A stretch of DNA of 64,000 nt from DATAPD01 sp036265385 (GCA_036265385.1 DATAPD010000042.1:1-64000); one strand, 5' to 3'; positions 25,748 through 34,564 are shown, counted from the stretch's first letter. Notes: generated from the letters alone by a model not told the origin. Made by a program: numbers and translations.

Positions 25748-26513
25748 ATCGATATCCGCGCCAGAAAAAATAAATCGTCATCCCCGTTCCCACCACAACG
25801 ACAAAACTCCTCACGACCCATTGCGGAAGCTTCTGCGCATAATGCGCGCCAAAATATCCGCCAAGCAGCGCACCTAAGATCATCACTCCGCCCTGCTTCC
25901 AGTACACCGCCCGCGCCACAATGAATGCAATGACAGCCACGCCGTTGATGGCGCTCCCCAACACACTTTTGAGCGCATTCATGGCGTGAATGTCTGTCAT
26001 CCCGATCGCGGCCAGCATCGCCAGGTTCATGATGCCCAGCCCGCCACCGAAATATCCGCCATACACCGCAACAACCAACTCGAACATGGACGCACCGACG
26101 ATCGCCGCTGTCGACGCATTGTGCGCAACTCCCGCGGTGAACACTCCAGTCAGGCGCTTGCCGAACACGAACAGCAGGGTAGCGCCCAGCATGAGCCAGG
26201 GCAGAATGCGAAGGAAAGTATGTGCTGGCGTCTTTAGCAGCAGGAACGCACCGATCAAGCCGCCCAAAGCACTCGTAATAATGAGCGGGATCAATACCCG
26301 CCGCGAGATGTCGAGACGCTCGCGATAGGCGCCGCTACTCGCTGTCACTCCACACCAAAGCGCGATCGTTTGCGTTGCGTTCGAGGGAATCGGCGGAACA
26401 CCTGTAAAAAGGAGAGCGGGGAAGGCTATAAAACCCCCGCCGCCGGCAACGGCATTCAGCGCGCCGCCCAGTACTCCCGCGACGAAAAGCACCAGGATTG
26501 TGTGCAGGTCCAA
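25746..26513 (-). CDS. TauE/SafE-family membrane permease
   Basis: 255-residue integral membrane protein with about eight hydrophobic helices. The N-terminus shows the family motif GGALNAVAGGGGFIAFPAL, and the second half repeats it as YGGYFGGGLGIMNLAML. The family exports sulfite, sulfonate or organic anions; the substrate is not predictable. It seems to start with TTG at 26513 without a clear ribosome site, leaving the start uncertain. Confidence 0.88.
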   Translation of the reverse strand: MDLHTILVLFVAGVLGGALNAVAGGGGFIAFPALLFTGVPPIPSNATQTIALWCGVTASSGAYRERLDISRRVLIPLIITSALGGLIGAFLLLKTPAHTFLRILPWLMLGATLLFVFGKRLTGVFTAGVAHNASTAAIVGASMFELVVAVYGGYFGGGLGIMNLAMLAAIGMTDIHAMNALKSVLGSAINGVAVIAFIVARAVYWKQGGVMILGALLGGYFGAHYAQKLPQWVVRSFVVVVGTGMTIYFFWRGYR

Positions 26514-26644
26514 ACAAGAGGTGTATCACACGATGCGGCGAGTACGAAGCTAGACAGCACAGTCCGAGACACTCTGTTGTCATCGATTCCCTGAATCCGC
26601 GCCAACGTTTCCGCTGATCGCGCGTCAGATGTTCGGAGGAACAA

Positions 26645-27163
26645 ATGATCCGCAGATTGCTGCCTGTCTTTCTGCTTGCCATCGCCGCTGTTGCACAACA
26701 AACGCCCGCCGCTCCACCGAATCCGTGCGCCGCACCCCAACAGAAACAGTTCGACTTCTGGGTCGGTGAGTGGAACGCGTCCTGGCCAGGCCAGAAACAA
26801 GGGGAAGTTTTGAAAGGAAGCAACAGCATCAAGCGTGTGCTCGATAGCTGCATCGTCGAAGAGAATTTTTCTGGTGGACTTCTGAAAGGTCACAGCGTTT
26901 CCGTTTACGTGCCGAACGCCGGGAAGTGGAAACAAACCTGGGTCGATAATCAGGGCTCGTATCTCGATTTCGTCGGCGAATTCAAAGACGGCCAGATGAC
27001 TCTCTGGCGCGAAGCGACGAAACCGGACGGGACCAAGGTCATGCAGCGCATGGTCTTCAAAAACATCAAATCTGACTCGTTCGACTGGAGTTGGGAAGCC
27101 TCCCAGGACGGCGGCAAGACCTGGCAAGTGCAGTGGCCGATCCACTATCAGCGAAAGAGTTAG
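26645..27163 (+). CDS. secreted protein, DUF1579-like
   Basis: 172-residue protein with a signal peptide (about 1-17, ending AAVAQ). The mature part begins with a Pro-rich stretch and QKQFDFWVGEWNASW, a pattern seen in DUF1579-like lipocalin-type secreted proteins. Tyr/Trp-rich strands follow (GKWKQTWVDNQGSYLDF). GGAGGAA lies before the ATG. No enzymatic motif is visible. Confidence 0.7.
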   Translation: MIRRLLPVFLLAIAAVAQQTPAAPPNPCAAPQQKQFDFWVGEWNASWPGQKQGEVLKGSNSIKRVLDSCIVEENFSGGLLKGHSVSVYVPNAGKWKQTWVDNQGSYLDFVGEFKDGQMTLWREATKPDGTKVMQRMVFKNIKSDSFDWSWEASQDGGKTWQVQWPIHYQRKS

Positions 27164-27232
27164 ACACATCAGCTTTTTTTTTAACTTTATCGTCGGTGCC
27201 CCAGGTTCCCGCCGGTGCCCGGGTTCGCGTCC

Positions 27233-27271
27233 GTGCCCCAGGGTCGCGCCGTTCTTTGGCGCTAACCTGGG
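27233..27271. repeat. dispersed palindrome, CCAGGTTCGCGCC/GGCGCTAACCTGG family (copy 1)
   Basis: GTGCCCCAGGGTCGCGCC, GTTCTTT loop, GGCGCTAACCTGGG. A degenerate fragment (GTGCCCCAGGTTCCCGCC) precedes it at about 27197-27214. Full copies recur at 33496 and 33661. It lies in the spacer before the aminotransferase gene. Confidence 0.8.
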
Positions 27272-27370
27272 CTGTGCCCCTCTGGTCGACTTCTAAGATT
27301 TAAAATTCATCCCATCGCCACTGAGTACAATCACTAACACGGTACAGACTTTTCCTCCCGAGGTGTTCGC

Positions 27371-28495
27371 GTGCAACTCAAGCCTTTCCTCCTGGATGCC
27401 TGGCTCGACCAGTTCGAACACAACATCGAGTTCAACCTCGCGGCAAGTACCGGGCCAGCTTGGACCGTCAACGACATTCTCGCCCTGGCTGACGACGATA
27501 CGCTCCAGAGATTTCTCAACCACAAGCTTGTCTACAGTCGCCCCGCCGGCGCTGACAGCTTGCGCGAGGCCATCGCCGAAATGCAGCGTGTTCCGGTCGA
27601 AGCCGTCCAGATCGTGACCGGCGCTTCCGAGGCGCTCATTGCCCTCATGTGGCTCGCTGCCGAACCGGGCGCGAATGTCATTATTCCTCTTCCCGGATTC
27701 ACCACTTTCTCAGCACTTCCGGAATCTCTCGGCCTTGAAACCCGCTTCTATCGTTTGCGCCGTGACAACGGCTTCCGTATCGATCCCGACGAGATTAAGC
27801 ATCTCGCCGACTCGAAAACGAAGCTCATCCTCATCAACAGCCCGCATAATCCCACCGGCGCCACGATCCACGATGACGAGATGGAAGCCTTGCACGACTT
27901 CACTGCCGAACGCGGGATCCAACTGATCAGTGATGAGGTCTATCACCCCATTTACCACGGAACACCGACGAGATCGGCCGCGCGCCTTCCGCACGCTACG
28001 GTCATATCCGACCTGTCGAAAGCGTTTTCAATCGCGGGCGTCCGCACCGGATGGATGATCGAGCATGACGCCGCCCGCCGCCAACAATACTGGAACGCTC
28101 GCGCATACTTCTCAATTTCGAACACCACCACCGGAGAGATTCTTTCGGAGATTGCAATCCGCAAACGTGACGTGGTGCTCGGCAGAACACAGGAGATTGC
28201 AGCGCGAAACCTCAAGCTTGTCGACCACTTCATGGTTGACCACCGCGACGTCCTCGGCTGGATCCCCCCTCAAGGTGGAATGACCGCCTTTCCGTGGCTG
28301 CTCAGCGGAGAGAAAGAACGCCCATTCTGTCAGGCCGCCACCGAGCGCGGAATCTTGCTGGCACCCGGCGATTGCTTTGACTCACCTTCGCATTTCCGCT
28401 TAGGTTTTGGCGCCGTCGGAGACGATTTCCCCAGCGCCCTCGAGCGTTTCGGAGCTTTCGTCAAAAGCTGGTCAGCAAAGATGGCCACAGCGTGA
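27371..28495 (+). CDS. class I/II PLP-dependent aminotransferase
   Basis: 374-residue fold-type I aminotransferase. The PLP-binding lysine is K217 in SDLSKAFSIAGVRTGW; INSPHNPTGATI (about 156-167) and SDEVYHPIYHG near 186 are typical. The first 40 residues contain no signal peptide. It begins with GTG at 27371 behind a GAGGTG ribosome site. It resembles the MalY/capreomycidine-synthase-like branch; the amino-acid substrate cannot be assigned from sequence. No pathway partner is adjacent. Confidence 0.88.
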   Translation: MQLKPFLLDAWLDQFEHNIEFNLAASTGPAWTVNDILALADDDTLQRFLNHKLVYSRPAGADSLREAIAEMQRVPVEAVQIVTGASEALIALMWLAAEPGANVIIPLPGFTTFSALPESLGLETRFYRLRRDNGFRIDPDEIKHLADSKTKLILINSPHNPTGATIHDDEMEALHDFTAERGIQLISDEVYHPIYHGTPTRSAARLPHATVISDLSKAFSIAGVRTGWMIEHDAARRQQYWNARAYFSISNTTTGEILSEIAIRKRDVVLGRTQEIAARNLKLVDHFMVDHRDVLGWIPPQGGMTAFPWLLSGEKERPFCQAATERGILLAPGDCFDSPSHFRLGFGAVGDDFPSALERFGAFVKSWSAKMATA

Positions 28496-28620
28496 GTGAC
28501 AGACTGTAAATTTTCCTCCACTTCAGGCAAACCAAAGCCCGGCTCGAACCTCTAACTTCACTTCTGCGCCAACTTCAATCTCGACGCGCAGCTGCGCGAA
28601 ACTTTGGTGGAGGTTCTTCA

Positions 28621-29184
28621 ATGAAAAACTTATTGCTAATGAGCCTGTTCATGCTGGCAACGCTAGCCTGGGCGGCGGCACAACAGCCCGGCAGTGCACC
28701 AGATCCGAACAGTGGGCAATCAGCTTCCCCGAGTTCGCAGATGCCGGGACAATCTCAACCATCCTCCCCCGGCGCCGCCGATCAGAGCGGGGCCCAGGGT
28801 CAAGCCGGATCGCAAGGTCAAGCTTCCAGCTCCCCGATCACCGAGGGCTGCCTTGGTGGGAGTGAGCCCAATTACACCATCACCGATAAAGCTGGCACCG
28901 CCTACAAATTGAATATGCCCGCGAACGCCAATACCTCTTCGCTGAAGTCCCACATCGGCGAATCAGTCCAGGTTCAGGGCGATTTGAAGGACACCGGCAA
29001 GCCCAGCGCCTCGATCGACGTTCAGCGGATCGGCCGCGGATCAGGCACCTGTTCCGGAAGCGGTTCGAACAGTGCAAGCCCGAACAGCGCAAATCCAAAC
29101 AGCGCGAGCCCGAATAGTGCAACGCCGGACAGCTCAAATCCGAACAGCTCGCAGCCAAACACTGCGCCGCCCCCGAAGCAATAG
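28621..29184 (+). CDS. secreted DUF5818-type protein with Ser/Asn/Pro repeat tail
   Basis: 187-residue protein. Signal peptide about 1-20 (WAAAQ). A Gln/Ser/Pro/Gly-rich linker (about 21-75) leads to a small beta-barrel-like domain (about 78-142; EGCLGGSEPNYTITDKAG, VQVQGDL), which resembles the DUF5818 domain common in Acidobacteria. The C-terminus from about 145 is a tandem five-residue repeat of the type NSASP/NSANP/NSATP, ending PPPKQ. GGAGG precedes the ATG and a terminator follows. A cell-surface role is inferred. Confidence 0.8.
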   Translation: MKNLLLMSLFMLATLAWAAAQQPGSAPDPNSGQSASPSSQMPGQSQPSSPGAADQSGAQGQAGSQGQASSSPITEGCLGGSEPNYTITDKAGTAYKLNMPANANTSSLKSHIGESVQVQGDLKDTGKPSASIDVQRIGRGSGTCSGSGSNSASPNSANPNSASPNSATPDSSNPNSSQPNTAPPPKQ

Positions 29185-29209
29185 TTCAACTCGATCACTG
29201 TCTCCAATA

Positions 29210-29235
29210 ATCCCGGCACACGCCGGGATTTTTTT
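29210..29235 (+). terminator. intrinsic terminator after the DUF5818-type gene
   Basis: ATCCCGGC (29210-29217), ACAC loop, GCCGGGAT (29222-29229) and a run of seven T. Confidence 0.88.
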
Positions 29236-29271
29236 GTGCCGCGCTTTTCCCCCCAGCTCCGCGGAGTGCCT

Positions 29272-29298
29272 CAAACAACGCGGGTTTCGTTGTGCGGG
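29272..29298. repeat. dispersed palindrome, CCACACAACG family (copy 2, diverged)
   Basis: CAAACAACGCGGGTTTCGTTGTGCGGG; matches the copies at 6446 and 30922 with mutated outer arms. Confidence 0.6.
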
Positions 29299-29370
29299 TA
29301 GATAGCCCCCTTTCCTGAAGAACTGCTCTCCAACTACGTGTAGAATTCGCAGCTTGCTACGGAGGATCGC

Positions 29371-30675
29371 ATGACCTCGAAGACCCTTCTCCTGCTCGCA
29401 GCTCTGATCTTCACCATTGGCCCGCTCGCCGCGCAGCAACCTCCCTCCACTCCCACAATCGTGATCCGCGCGGGCACGCTCATTGACGGCAAATCCGACA
29501 CGCCACGCCACAATCAGGTCATCGTCATTCAGAACAATCGCATCGTGAGCGTATCGGACGCAGGCGAGCCCACCGCTCCCTCCGGCCAGACCATCATCGA
29601 TCTCTCCAAGGCCACCGTTCTCCCCGGACTCATCGACTCGCACACACACATATTTCTTCAAGGCGAAGACCCAGCCGAAGGAGGCTACGACGCCAACATT
29701 CTCAAGCAGCCTTTGGCATACCGCGCCGCCCGCGCCACCGTCGCCGCAAAGACTGCGCTCGAACAAGGCTTCACAACTTTGCGCGATGTCGAAACCGAAG
29801 GCGCCGGCTACGGCGATATCGGAATCAAGCAGGCCATCAACGAAGGCCACATTCCCGGCCCCCGCCTGTTCGTGGTGACGCGTGCCATCTCCACCACCGG
29901 AGGCTATCAACTCGAAGACTACGCTCCCGAACTCGTCATGCCGAAAGGAGCGCAAATCATCGACGGCCCTGTCGAAGCTCGCAAGGCGGCACGCGAGCAA
30001 CTCGACCACGGCGCCGACTGGATCAAGGTCTACATGACGCATCGCTCCTGGGTCGGCAAGAATGGCGAACTCGCGGCACAGCCAACTCTCACCGTCGAAG
30101 AACTAAAAGCCATCACCGACGAAGTTCACGGATGGGGCAAGAAAGTTGCCTGCCACGCCTACAGCGGCATCGGCCTGCAACGCGCGCTCGATGGCGGCTG
30201 CGACTCCATCGAGCATGGCCTGCAGATGTCCGACGCGCAGATCGCGCAGATGATCAAGCAGGGCACCTGGTACTGTCCGACGCTTAGCGTTTATTACGCC
30301 GACTGGGCGCCCGCCGACACGCCCAACGGAAAACGCGATCGCCTCCGTGCCTCGGCGCACGAAGAGTCGTTTCGCAAAGCGCTGAAAGCGGGAGTGAAGA
30401 TCGTCTTCGGCACCGATATGGGCGGCATCCCATGGGCCCAGCCAATCGCGCAGGAATTTCCGCGCATGGTCAAGCTCGGCATGTCACCCATGGAGACGAT
30501 TAAGAGCGCAACCTCGCGCGCAGCCGTCATGCTCGACTCGGACGGACAAATCGGCGTCATCGCCCCCGGCGCCTTCGCCGACATCATCGCAGTCCCCGGC
30601 GATCCTCTCGCCGACATCACCCAACTCGGCAAAGTCCAGTTCGTCATGAAGGACGGCAAGGTCGTCAAGCAATAA
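29371..30675 (+). CDS. secreted metal-dependent amidohydrolase (imidazolonepropionase/prolidase-like)
   Basis: 434-residue TIM-barrel hydrolase with a signal peptide (about 1-21, ending LAAQQ). Metal ligands are visible: IDSHTHI near 87, the probable carboxylated lysine in DWIKVYMT near 216, histidines in ACHAYSG near 261 and SIEHG near 279, and the aspartate in FGTDMGG near 349. Secreted members hydrolyse dipeptides such as Xaa-Pro or aryl-amides; the exact substrate is open. CGGAGG precedes the ATG. A paralogue of identical length lies at 45231-46523. Confidence 0.9.
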   Translation: MTSKTLLLLAALIFTIGPLAAQQPPSTPTIVIRAGTLIDGKSDTPRHNQVIVIQNNRIVSVSDAGEPTAPSGQTIIDLSKATVLPGLIDSHTHIFLQGEDPAEGGYDANILKQPLAYRAARATVAAKTALEQGFTTLRDVETEGAGYGDIGIKQAINEGHIPGPRLFVVTRAISTTGGYQLEDYAPELVMPKGAQIIDGPVEARKAAREQLDHGADWIKVYMTHRSWVGKNGELAAQPTLTVEELKAITDEVHGWGKKVACHAYSGIGLQRALDGGCDSIEHGLQMSDAQIAQMIKQGTWYCPTLSVYYADWAPADTPNGKRDRLRASAHEESFRKALKAGVKIVFGTDMGGIPWAQPIAQEFPRMVKLGMSPMETIKSATSRAAVMLDSDGQIGVIAPGAFADIIAVPGDPLADITQLGKVQFVMKDGKVVKQ

Positions 30676-30681
30676 AGCGGT

Positions 30682-30900
30682 TTTGGGTGGCACAGCGCTG
30701 GATCCAATCACGCCTGTTCTGATTGGTGAAGGTCTTTCAACGGCGTAATTCCTAAAGTTTTTAGGCGGCGCAGCGTCCGGTCCAATCGCGCCTGTATCGG
30801 CATGATGGGTGGAGAGCTTTCACTGATGTTAGTACGAAAGCTTTTGGGTGGCGCAGCGCTTCAGCGCTGCGATTGAGGCACTCCTTTCGACGGCTTCAGC
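30682..30900. repeat. three imperfect units of a GGGTGGC(A/G)CAGCG repeat
   Basis: Units start at about 30682 (TTTTGGGTGGCACAGCG), 30759 (TTTTTAGGCGGCGCAGCG) and 30841 (CTTTTGGGTGGCGCAGCG), spaced about 80 bases and each followed by a related CAATC(G/A)CGCCTGT or CTTTC segment. The third holds the AGCGCTTCAGCGCT palindrome. No gene is visible in 30676-31399. Confidence 0.65.
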
Positions 30901-30921
30901 CGCTGCGGTACGGCGGGTGCT

Positions 30922-30949
30922 CCACACAACGCCGTTTTCGTTGTGTGGG
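30922..30949. repeat. dispersed palindrome, CCACACAACG family (copy 3)
   Basis: CCACACAACG, loop, CGTTGTGTGG; perfect 10-base arms. Confidence 0.8.
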
Positions 30950-30958
30950 CGGATGTTG

Positions 30959-31333
30959 GGTACCCCATCCTTACCGCATCCTCTCCGCTTCAGATCGCCT
31001 CCGTCCGAAATTGTCATCCTGAGGAGCGCTCTTCGCGACGAAGGACCTGCTTTCATTGCGTCTCACCATAACCGTTGGGTGCCCCATCCTAGCGCGCGCA
31101 CTTTGCGCTAGGGTGGGTGTTTTGACTTTGATGTGCCGTCTTCCAGAGGTTCTGCCCTGCGCTCGGTACCCCATCCTTACCGCATCCCTCTCCGCTTCAG
31201 ATCGCCTCCGTTCGAAATTGTCATCCTGAGGAGCGTTCTTCGCGACGAAGGACCTGCTTTCATGTGTCTCACCATAACCGCTGGGTGCCCCATCCTAGCG
31301 CGCACTTTGCGCTAGGGTGGGGATTTTGACTTT
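30959..31333. repeat. 170-base direct duplication (30959-31129 and 31165-31333)
   Basis: Two copies starting GGTACCCCATCCTTACCGCA and ending in TTTTGACTTT, nearly identical apart from a few substitutions and short indels. Each contains a TCATCCTGAGGAGCG...AAGGACC element and a TAGCGCGC...GCGCTA palindrome. A 35-base unrelated spacer separates them. No protein is encoded. It looks like a duplicated composite of small repeats. Confidence 0.88.
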
Positions 31334-31399
31334 CATCTACCGAGTGCACGAGGATAGCAAAGCGTCCGCACCCGGCCCCCATCACCCTGGAGATCCCTC

Positions 31400-31903
31400 A
31401 TGTCGAACTACCACATCGGTCAGGTCAACATCGGACGCGTCCGCGGTCCTCTCGACAGCGCGACCATGCACGGATTCATGTCGCGCCTCCACGAACTCAA
31501 CGCTCTCGCCGATCGCAGTCCCGGATTCGTCTGGCGCCTGCAAACCGATGCCGGGAACGCCACCTACTTCCGCCCTTACCCGGAAGACGATCGCATTCTT
31601 CTCAATATGTCCGTGTGGGAATCAATCGAGGCCTTGCGACATTACACGTACAAGACGGTGCACGCCGAACTGCTTCGCCAGCGGCATGACTGGTTCGATA
31701 AATTCGAGAGCAGCTATCTTGCGTTATGGTGGGTTCCCATCGGACACATCCCCGGCATCGACGAAGCGAAGAAACGTCTCGCCCACCTGGACGCCCACGG
31801 CCCCACGCAGTTCGCCTTCACTTTTAAGCGGACCTTCGATCCGGATGAAGAATTTCAGTCAGGCGTCGATTGGACATCGTTCGTCCCCTGCCCGGCCGCG
31901 TGA
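31400..31903 (+). CDS. DUF3291-family protein
   Basis: 167-residue cytoplasmic protein of the DUF3291 family (dimeric ferredoxin-like fold related to antibiotic-biosynthesis monooxygenases). Visible hallmarks: SPGFVWRLQTDAGNATYF near 40, LLNMSVWESIEALRHYTY near 69, and the LALWWVPIGHIPGI segment near 107. GGAGA precedes the ATG. No catalytic role is established for the family. Confidence 0.82.
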   Translation: MSNYHIGQVNIGRVRGPLDSATMHGFMSRLHELNALADRSPGFVWRLQTDAGNATYFRPYPEDDRILLNMSVWESIEALRHYTYKTVHAELLRQRHDWFDKFESSYLALWWVPIGHIPGIDEAKKRLAHLDAHGPTQFAFTFKRTFDPDEEFQSGVDWTSFVPCPAA

Positions 31904-31939
31904 TATCTAGCACGAACGGCGCGCCACTTTGCACTTCAT

Positions 31940-32791
31940 TCAATACCCGCCTGGAACATTTCGCTCGAAATAGCGCCTAAGCCGATCCAAAGCAGCTGAA
32001 TGAATCTCAGATTTCAAAACAGGACTCCAACGAGACCATATGCGGTCGGCCCATCGGATCGAGGTTCCTTCGTCAATCACGAATTCGGTGGTCAGGTATC
32101 GTACGGGTTGATCGCGAATTACCCGCTCCCACTCGCTGAGTGTCCTCCGAGAAAGATTGCCGGGTTGCACTACCTTTGGATTCTCCTCTGCTTTGGCACG
32201 CATCACTCGCTCGACGAAGAAAGTTTGAAACCGTTCCGCTAAAAATCGTAACGCGACACGTCCACCATCATCGGCACAATCGGCCATATATAAAAGTAGG
32301 AGCATCTTGTAACAGAGTGTCATCGGATGCTTTTCAATTTCAAACAGCAGTTCGTGAGTCGCCGGAGGAAGAATGCCGGGAGTTTCCACTACCTCACTGA
32401 AAAGATGGCTACTCGGCTGTTTTCGCATCGAGCACTCGTGAACACGCCGGTCAAAATCGTGCTCAGGATATTCGCGGAACTCATAGCCGTGTTCATCCAG
32501 AAATTCCTTGTGCTGCGGTACCAACCGATTTGCGATGAACATTAATCGAAGATGGATTGAAGGATATTTCGCGCGATAATCGAAGTAATAGTAAAAATGA
32601 CGTTGTAGGTGATCTTCGTCGAGCCTTCCCCTCTGAATTTCCACCAACAAATGCCGCGCCAACCCATCGGAGAACAAGACATCCGGTCGGCGCCCGTTTA
32701 TTAGGGCCTGCCTTCGTATTAGAGTGAGTCCAGGCTCAATGAACAATTCTGGACAGTTCGCGACAGCAACTTCCATTTCTTGTTCCAGCAT
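31940..32791 (-). CDS. solitary PD-(D/E)XK nuclease-like protein
   Basis: 283-residue protein of no firm family. Residues about 20-110 look like a NucS/DUF91-type PD-(D/E)XK core: GRRPDVLF with D37, then LLVEIQRG with E51 and Q53 (E-x-K usually), then a conserved-looking helix (HLQRHFYYYFDYRAKYP). The C-terminal half (about 140-283) is helical with many aromatic and charged residues and resembles helical modules attached to some nucleases or helicases. No partner methylase or helicase is next to it. A defence or repair role is possible but unproven. The start is uncertain between Met1 and Met6; no strong ribosome site is seen. Confidence 0.6.
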   Translation of the reverse strand: MLEQEMEVAVANCPELFIEPGLTLIRRQALINGRRPDVLFSDGLARHLLVEIQRGRLDEDHLQRHFYYYFDYRAKYPSIHLRLMFIANRLVPQHKEFLDEHGYEFREYPEHDFDRRVHECSMRKQPSSHLFSEVVETPGILPPATHELLFEIEKHPMTLCYKMLLLLYMADCADDGGRVALRFLAERFQTFFVERVMRAKAEENPKVVQPGNLSRRTLSEWERVIRDQPVRYLTTEFVIDEGTSIRWADRIWSRWSPVLKSEIHSAALDRLRRYFERNVPGGY

Positions 32792-32951
32792 GCAAGGGAA
32801 ACTATGGCCTCAAACTCGTGCTTGTCAAACCTTGAACATGAGTGCACCTTTGGGGCCCCCCAGGCGGAATACGGAAAAGTGGGTTACACCGCATTCCCCG
32901 CCTTCTGTGCGAGGGCGCCGCTAGTGGTCCAATCGGATTTCCAAGGCTGCT

Positions 32952-33449
32952 CTACTTATCGCTCTTCGCCGTATCCGTCGACCCCTTCCGAAAAAAGCTC
33001 GCGAGATCGTAATAGTCCGTCAGATGTTTCAATTGTCCGTTCTCGATCACCACGACCGAAACACCGCGCCCAGATACTCGTTGATCTTTCACCGGCCCAG
33101 TCGGACTGTCGCCTGTAAATGTGCTACTCCAAGTCCACTCCGCCACCACCACCGGACCGGACTCCACAATTCTGGTCAAACGCCAGTCAAGATCCGGTTG
33201 CGCTTGCAGCACCTTCTGCATGAAATCCTTAATCTGTGCGCTCCCCTGCGCATAAACAGCCAGCGCGATGTCTTCGTGCACGGCGTCCGGAGAAAGTATC
33301 TTGTCGAACGCTGCCGCGTCATGTCGATTCCACGCGGACGCGTATGCTTCGAGCACCGCCTTTCCTGACGATGATGCAGACGTTGCCGGTTGCTGAGCGA
33401 ATACAGTCACTGCCACCACGAGACACATCCCCAATGCCGCAGCTCTCAT
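32952..33449 (-). CDS. secreted NTF2-like protein (DUF4440/SnoaL type)
   Basis: 165-residue protein with a signal peptide (about 1-19, ending VTVFAQQ) and an NTF2-like domain (about 33-150; LEAYASAWNRHDAAAFDKIL, DAVHEDIALAVY, VVAEWTW). The AWNRHDAAAF helix is the classic SnoaL-like start. GAGGAGG precedes the ATG. Substrate unknown. Confidence 0.83.
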   Translation of the reverse strand: MRAAALGMCLVVAVTVFAQQPATSASSSGKAVLEAYASAWNRHDAAAFDKILSPDAVHEDIALAVYAQGSAQIKDFMQKVLQAQPDLDWRLTRIVESGPVVVAEWTWSSTFTGDSPTGPVKDQRVSGRGVSVVVIENGQLKHLTDYYDLASFFRKGSTDTAKSDK

Positions 33450-33495
33450 GCGCCCTCCTCTACCTGGAATCGAAGCATCATCATAAGCGCAATCG

Positions 33496-33778
33496 GTGCC
33501 CCAGGTTCGCGCCGTTCTTTGGCGCTAACCTGGGATAGAAGTTCAACCTAAATCCGTGTTCATTCGCGAAATCCTCGGCAAAGAGGGAGCCGGGTGCCCA
33601 CCTCCACCGCATTACAAACCTGGAGAAGCCATAAAAAAGAAAGCCACCGCAAATTCTGTTGTGCCCCAGGTTCGCGCCGTTCTTTGGCGCTAACCTGGGA
33701 TAAAAGTTCAACCTAATCCGTGTTCATCCGCGAAATCCGCGGCAAAGAATGATCTGGGGTGCCCACCTCCAGCGCATC
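33496..33778. repeat. two 117-base direct copies carrying the CCAGGTTCGCGCC palindrome
   Basis: Copies at 33496-33612 and 33661-33778. Each begins with the palindrome GTGCCCCAGGTTCGCGCC/GGCGCTAACCTGGG, then GTTCAACCT..ATCCGTGTTCAT, CGCGAAATC, GGCAAAGA and GGGTGCCCACCTCCA. The second copy ends about 25 bases before the DUF1801 gene start. Confidence 0.85.
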
Positions 33779-33803
33779 TAAAATGTCCGAACTTGGAGAC
33801 GTC

Positions 33804-34235
33804 ATGAAAAAAACCGAAAATTCTGCCTCCGCCATACTCGACGCTAGAATCAACGAACTCAAAGATTGGCGCGGAGACACGCTTGCAAAAGTACGCGCTA
33901 TCATTCGCGACGCCGATCCCGAAATTGTCGAAGAGTGGAAGTGGGTCAAGCCGACATCGCCCGGCGTTCCCGTCTTTTCTCGCGGCGGCATCATCTGCAC
34001 CGGAGAGACTTACAAGAGCGTCGTCAAGTTGACCTTCGCCAAGGGAGCTTCGTTAAAAGATCCCAAACATCTCTTCAACTCAAGTCTTGAAGGAAACGTC
34101 AGGCGCGCCATCGACATCCATGAAGACGAGAAGATCGACGCCAATGCTTTGAAAGCTCTCATCCGGGAAGCCGTCGCGCTGAACCTTGCCGGCAAGGACA
34201 AGACGAAGCCGAAATCCAAATCGAAGTCCAAATAA
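33804..34235 (+). CDS. DUF1801-domain protein
   Basis: 143-residue cytoplasmic protein of the DUF1801/YdhG family (about 10-125; WKWVKPTSPGVPVFSRGGIICTG split around 40-60). A Lys/Ser-rich tail (KPKSKSKSK) follows. The start at 33804 is chosen because GGAG lies 6 bases upstream; longer in-frame starts lie in the repeat. Members have a swapped-hairpin fold like iron chaperone frataxin; function unsettled. Confidence 0.8.
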   Translation: MKKTENSASAILDARINELKDWRGDTLAKVRAIIRDADPEIVEEWKWVKPTSPGVPVFSRGGIICTGETYKSVVKLTFAKGASLKDPKHLFNSSLEGNVRRAIDIHEDEKIDANALKALIREAVALNLAGKDKTKPKSKSKSK

Positions 34236-34527
34236 GAATGACGCCCAACTTCGCAAAACGCGAGATTTCAGCATGGTCTCCGATCGGCCTGGCACCGAAG
34301 AGGAAGCTGGCCCGCAACGTGCCACTATGTTTCGGGGCATTCGTACTCTGGGGTGAATCCGCGGATTTACAGACGTAAGTCTTTATTCCGGAATATTTTG
34401 CGTGTAAGTACTTTAAACTCAAAGATCTGGCGGGACGTTTTGCCTAAGTTGCTGATTCCCAAAGATCGAGGTATGGGAGGGAGGGGTACCTGTTAGTAGG
34501 TAGTTAACAACACAACCATCAACATGC

Positions 34528-34564
34528 TGCCGAAATGCCCAATCATGGTGCCCATATTTCGGCA
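34528..34564. other. hairpin in a 416-base spacer
   Basis: TGCCGAAAT (34528-34536) pairs with ATTTCGGCA (34556-34564), 9 bases with a 19-base loop. No T-run follows. The rest of 34236-34651 has no gene I can support. Confidence 0.45.

Noticed and set aside
28535..28575. GGCTCGAACC, resembling a tRNA T-loop
   Set aside because: No acceptor, anticodon or D-arm pairing could be built around it.
30959..31333. CRISPR-like array
   Set aside because: Two long duplicated units rather than many short direct repeats with equal spacers; no cas gene.
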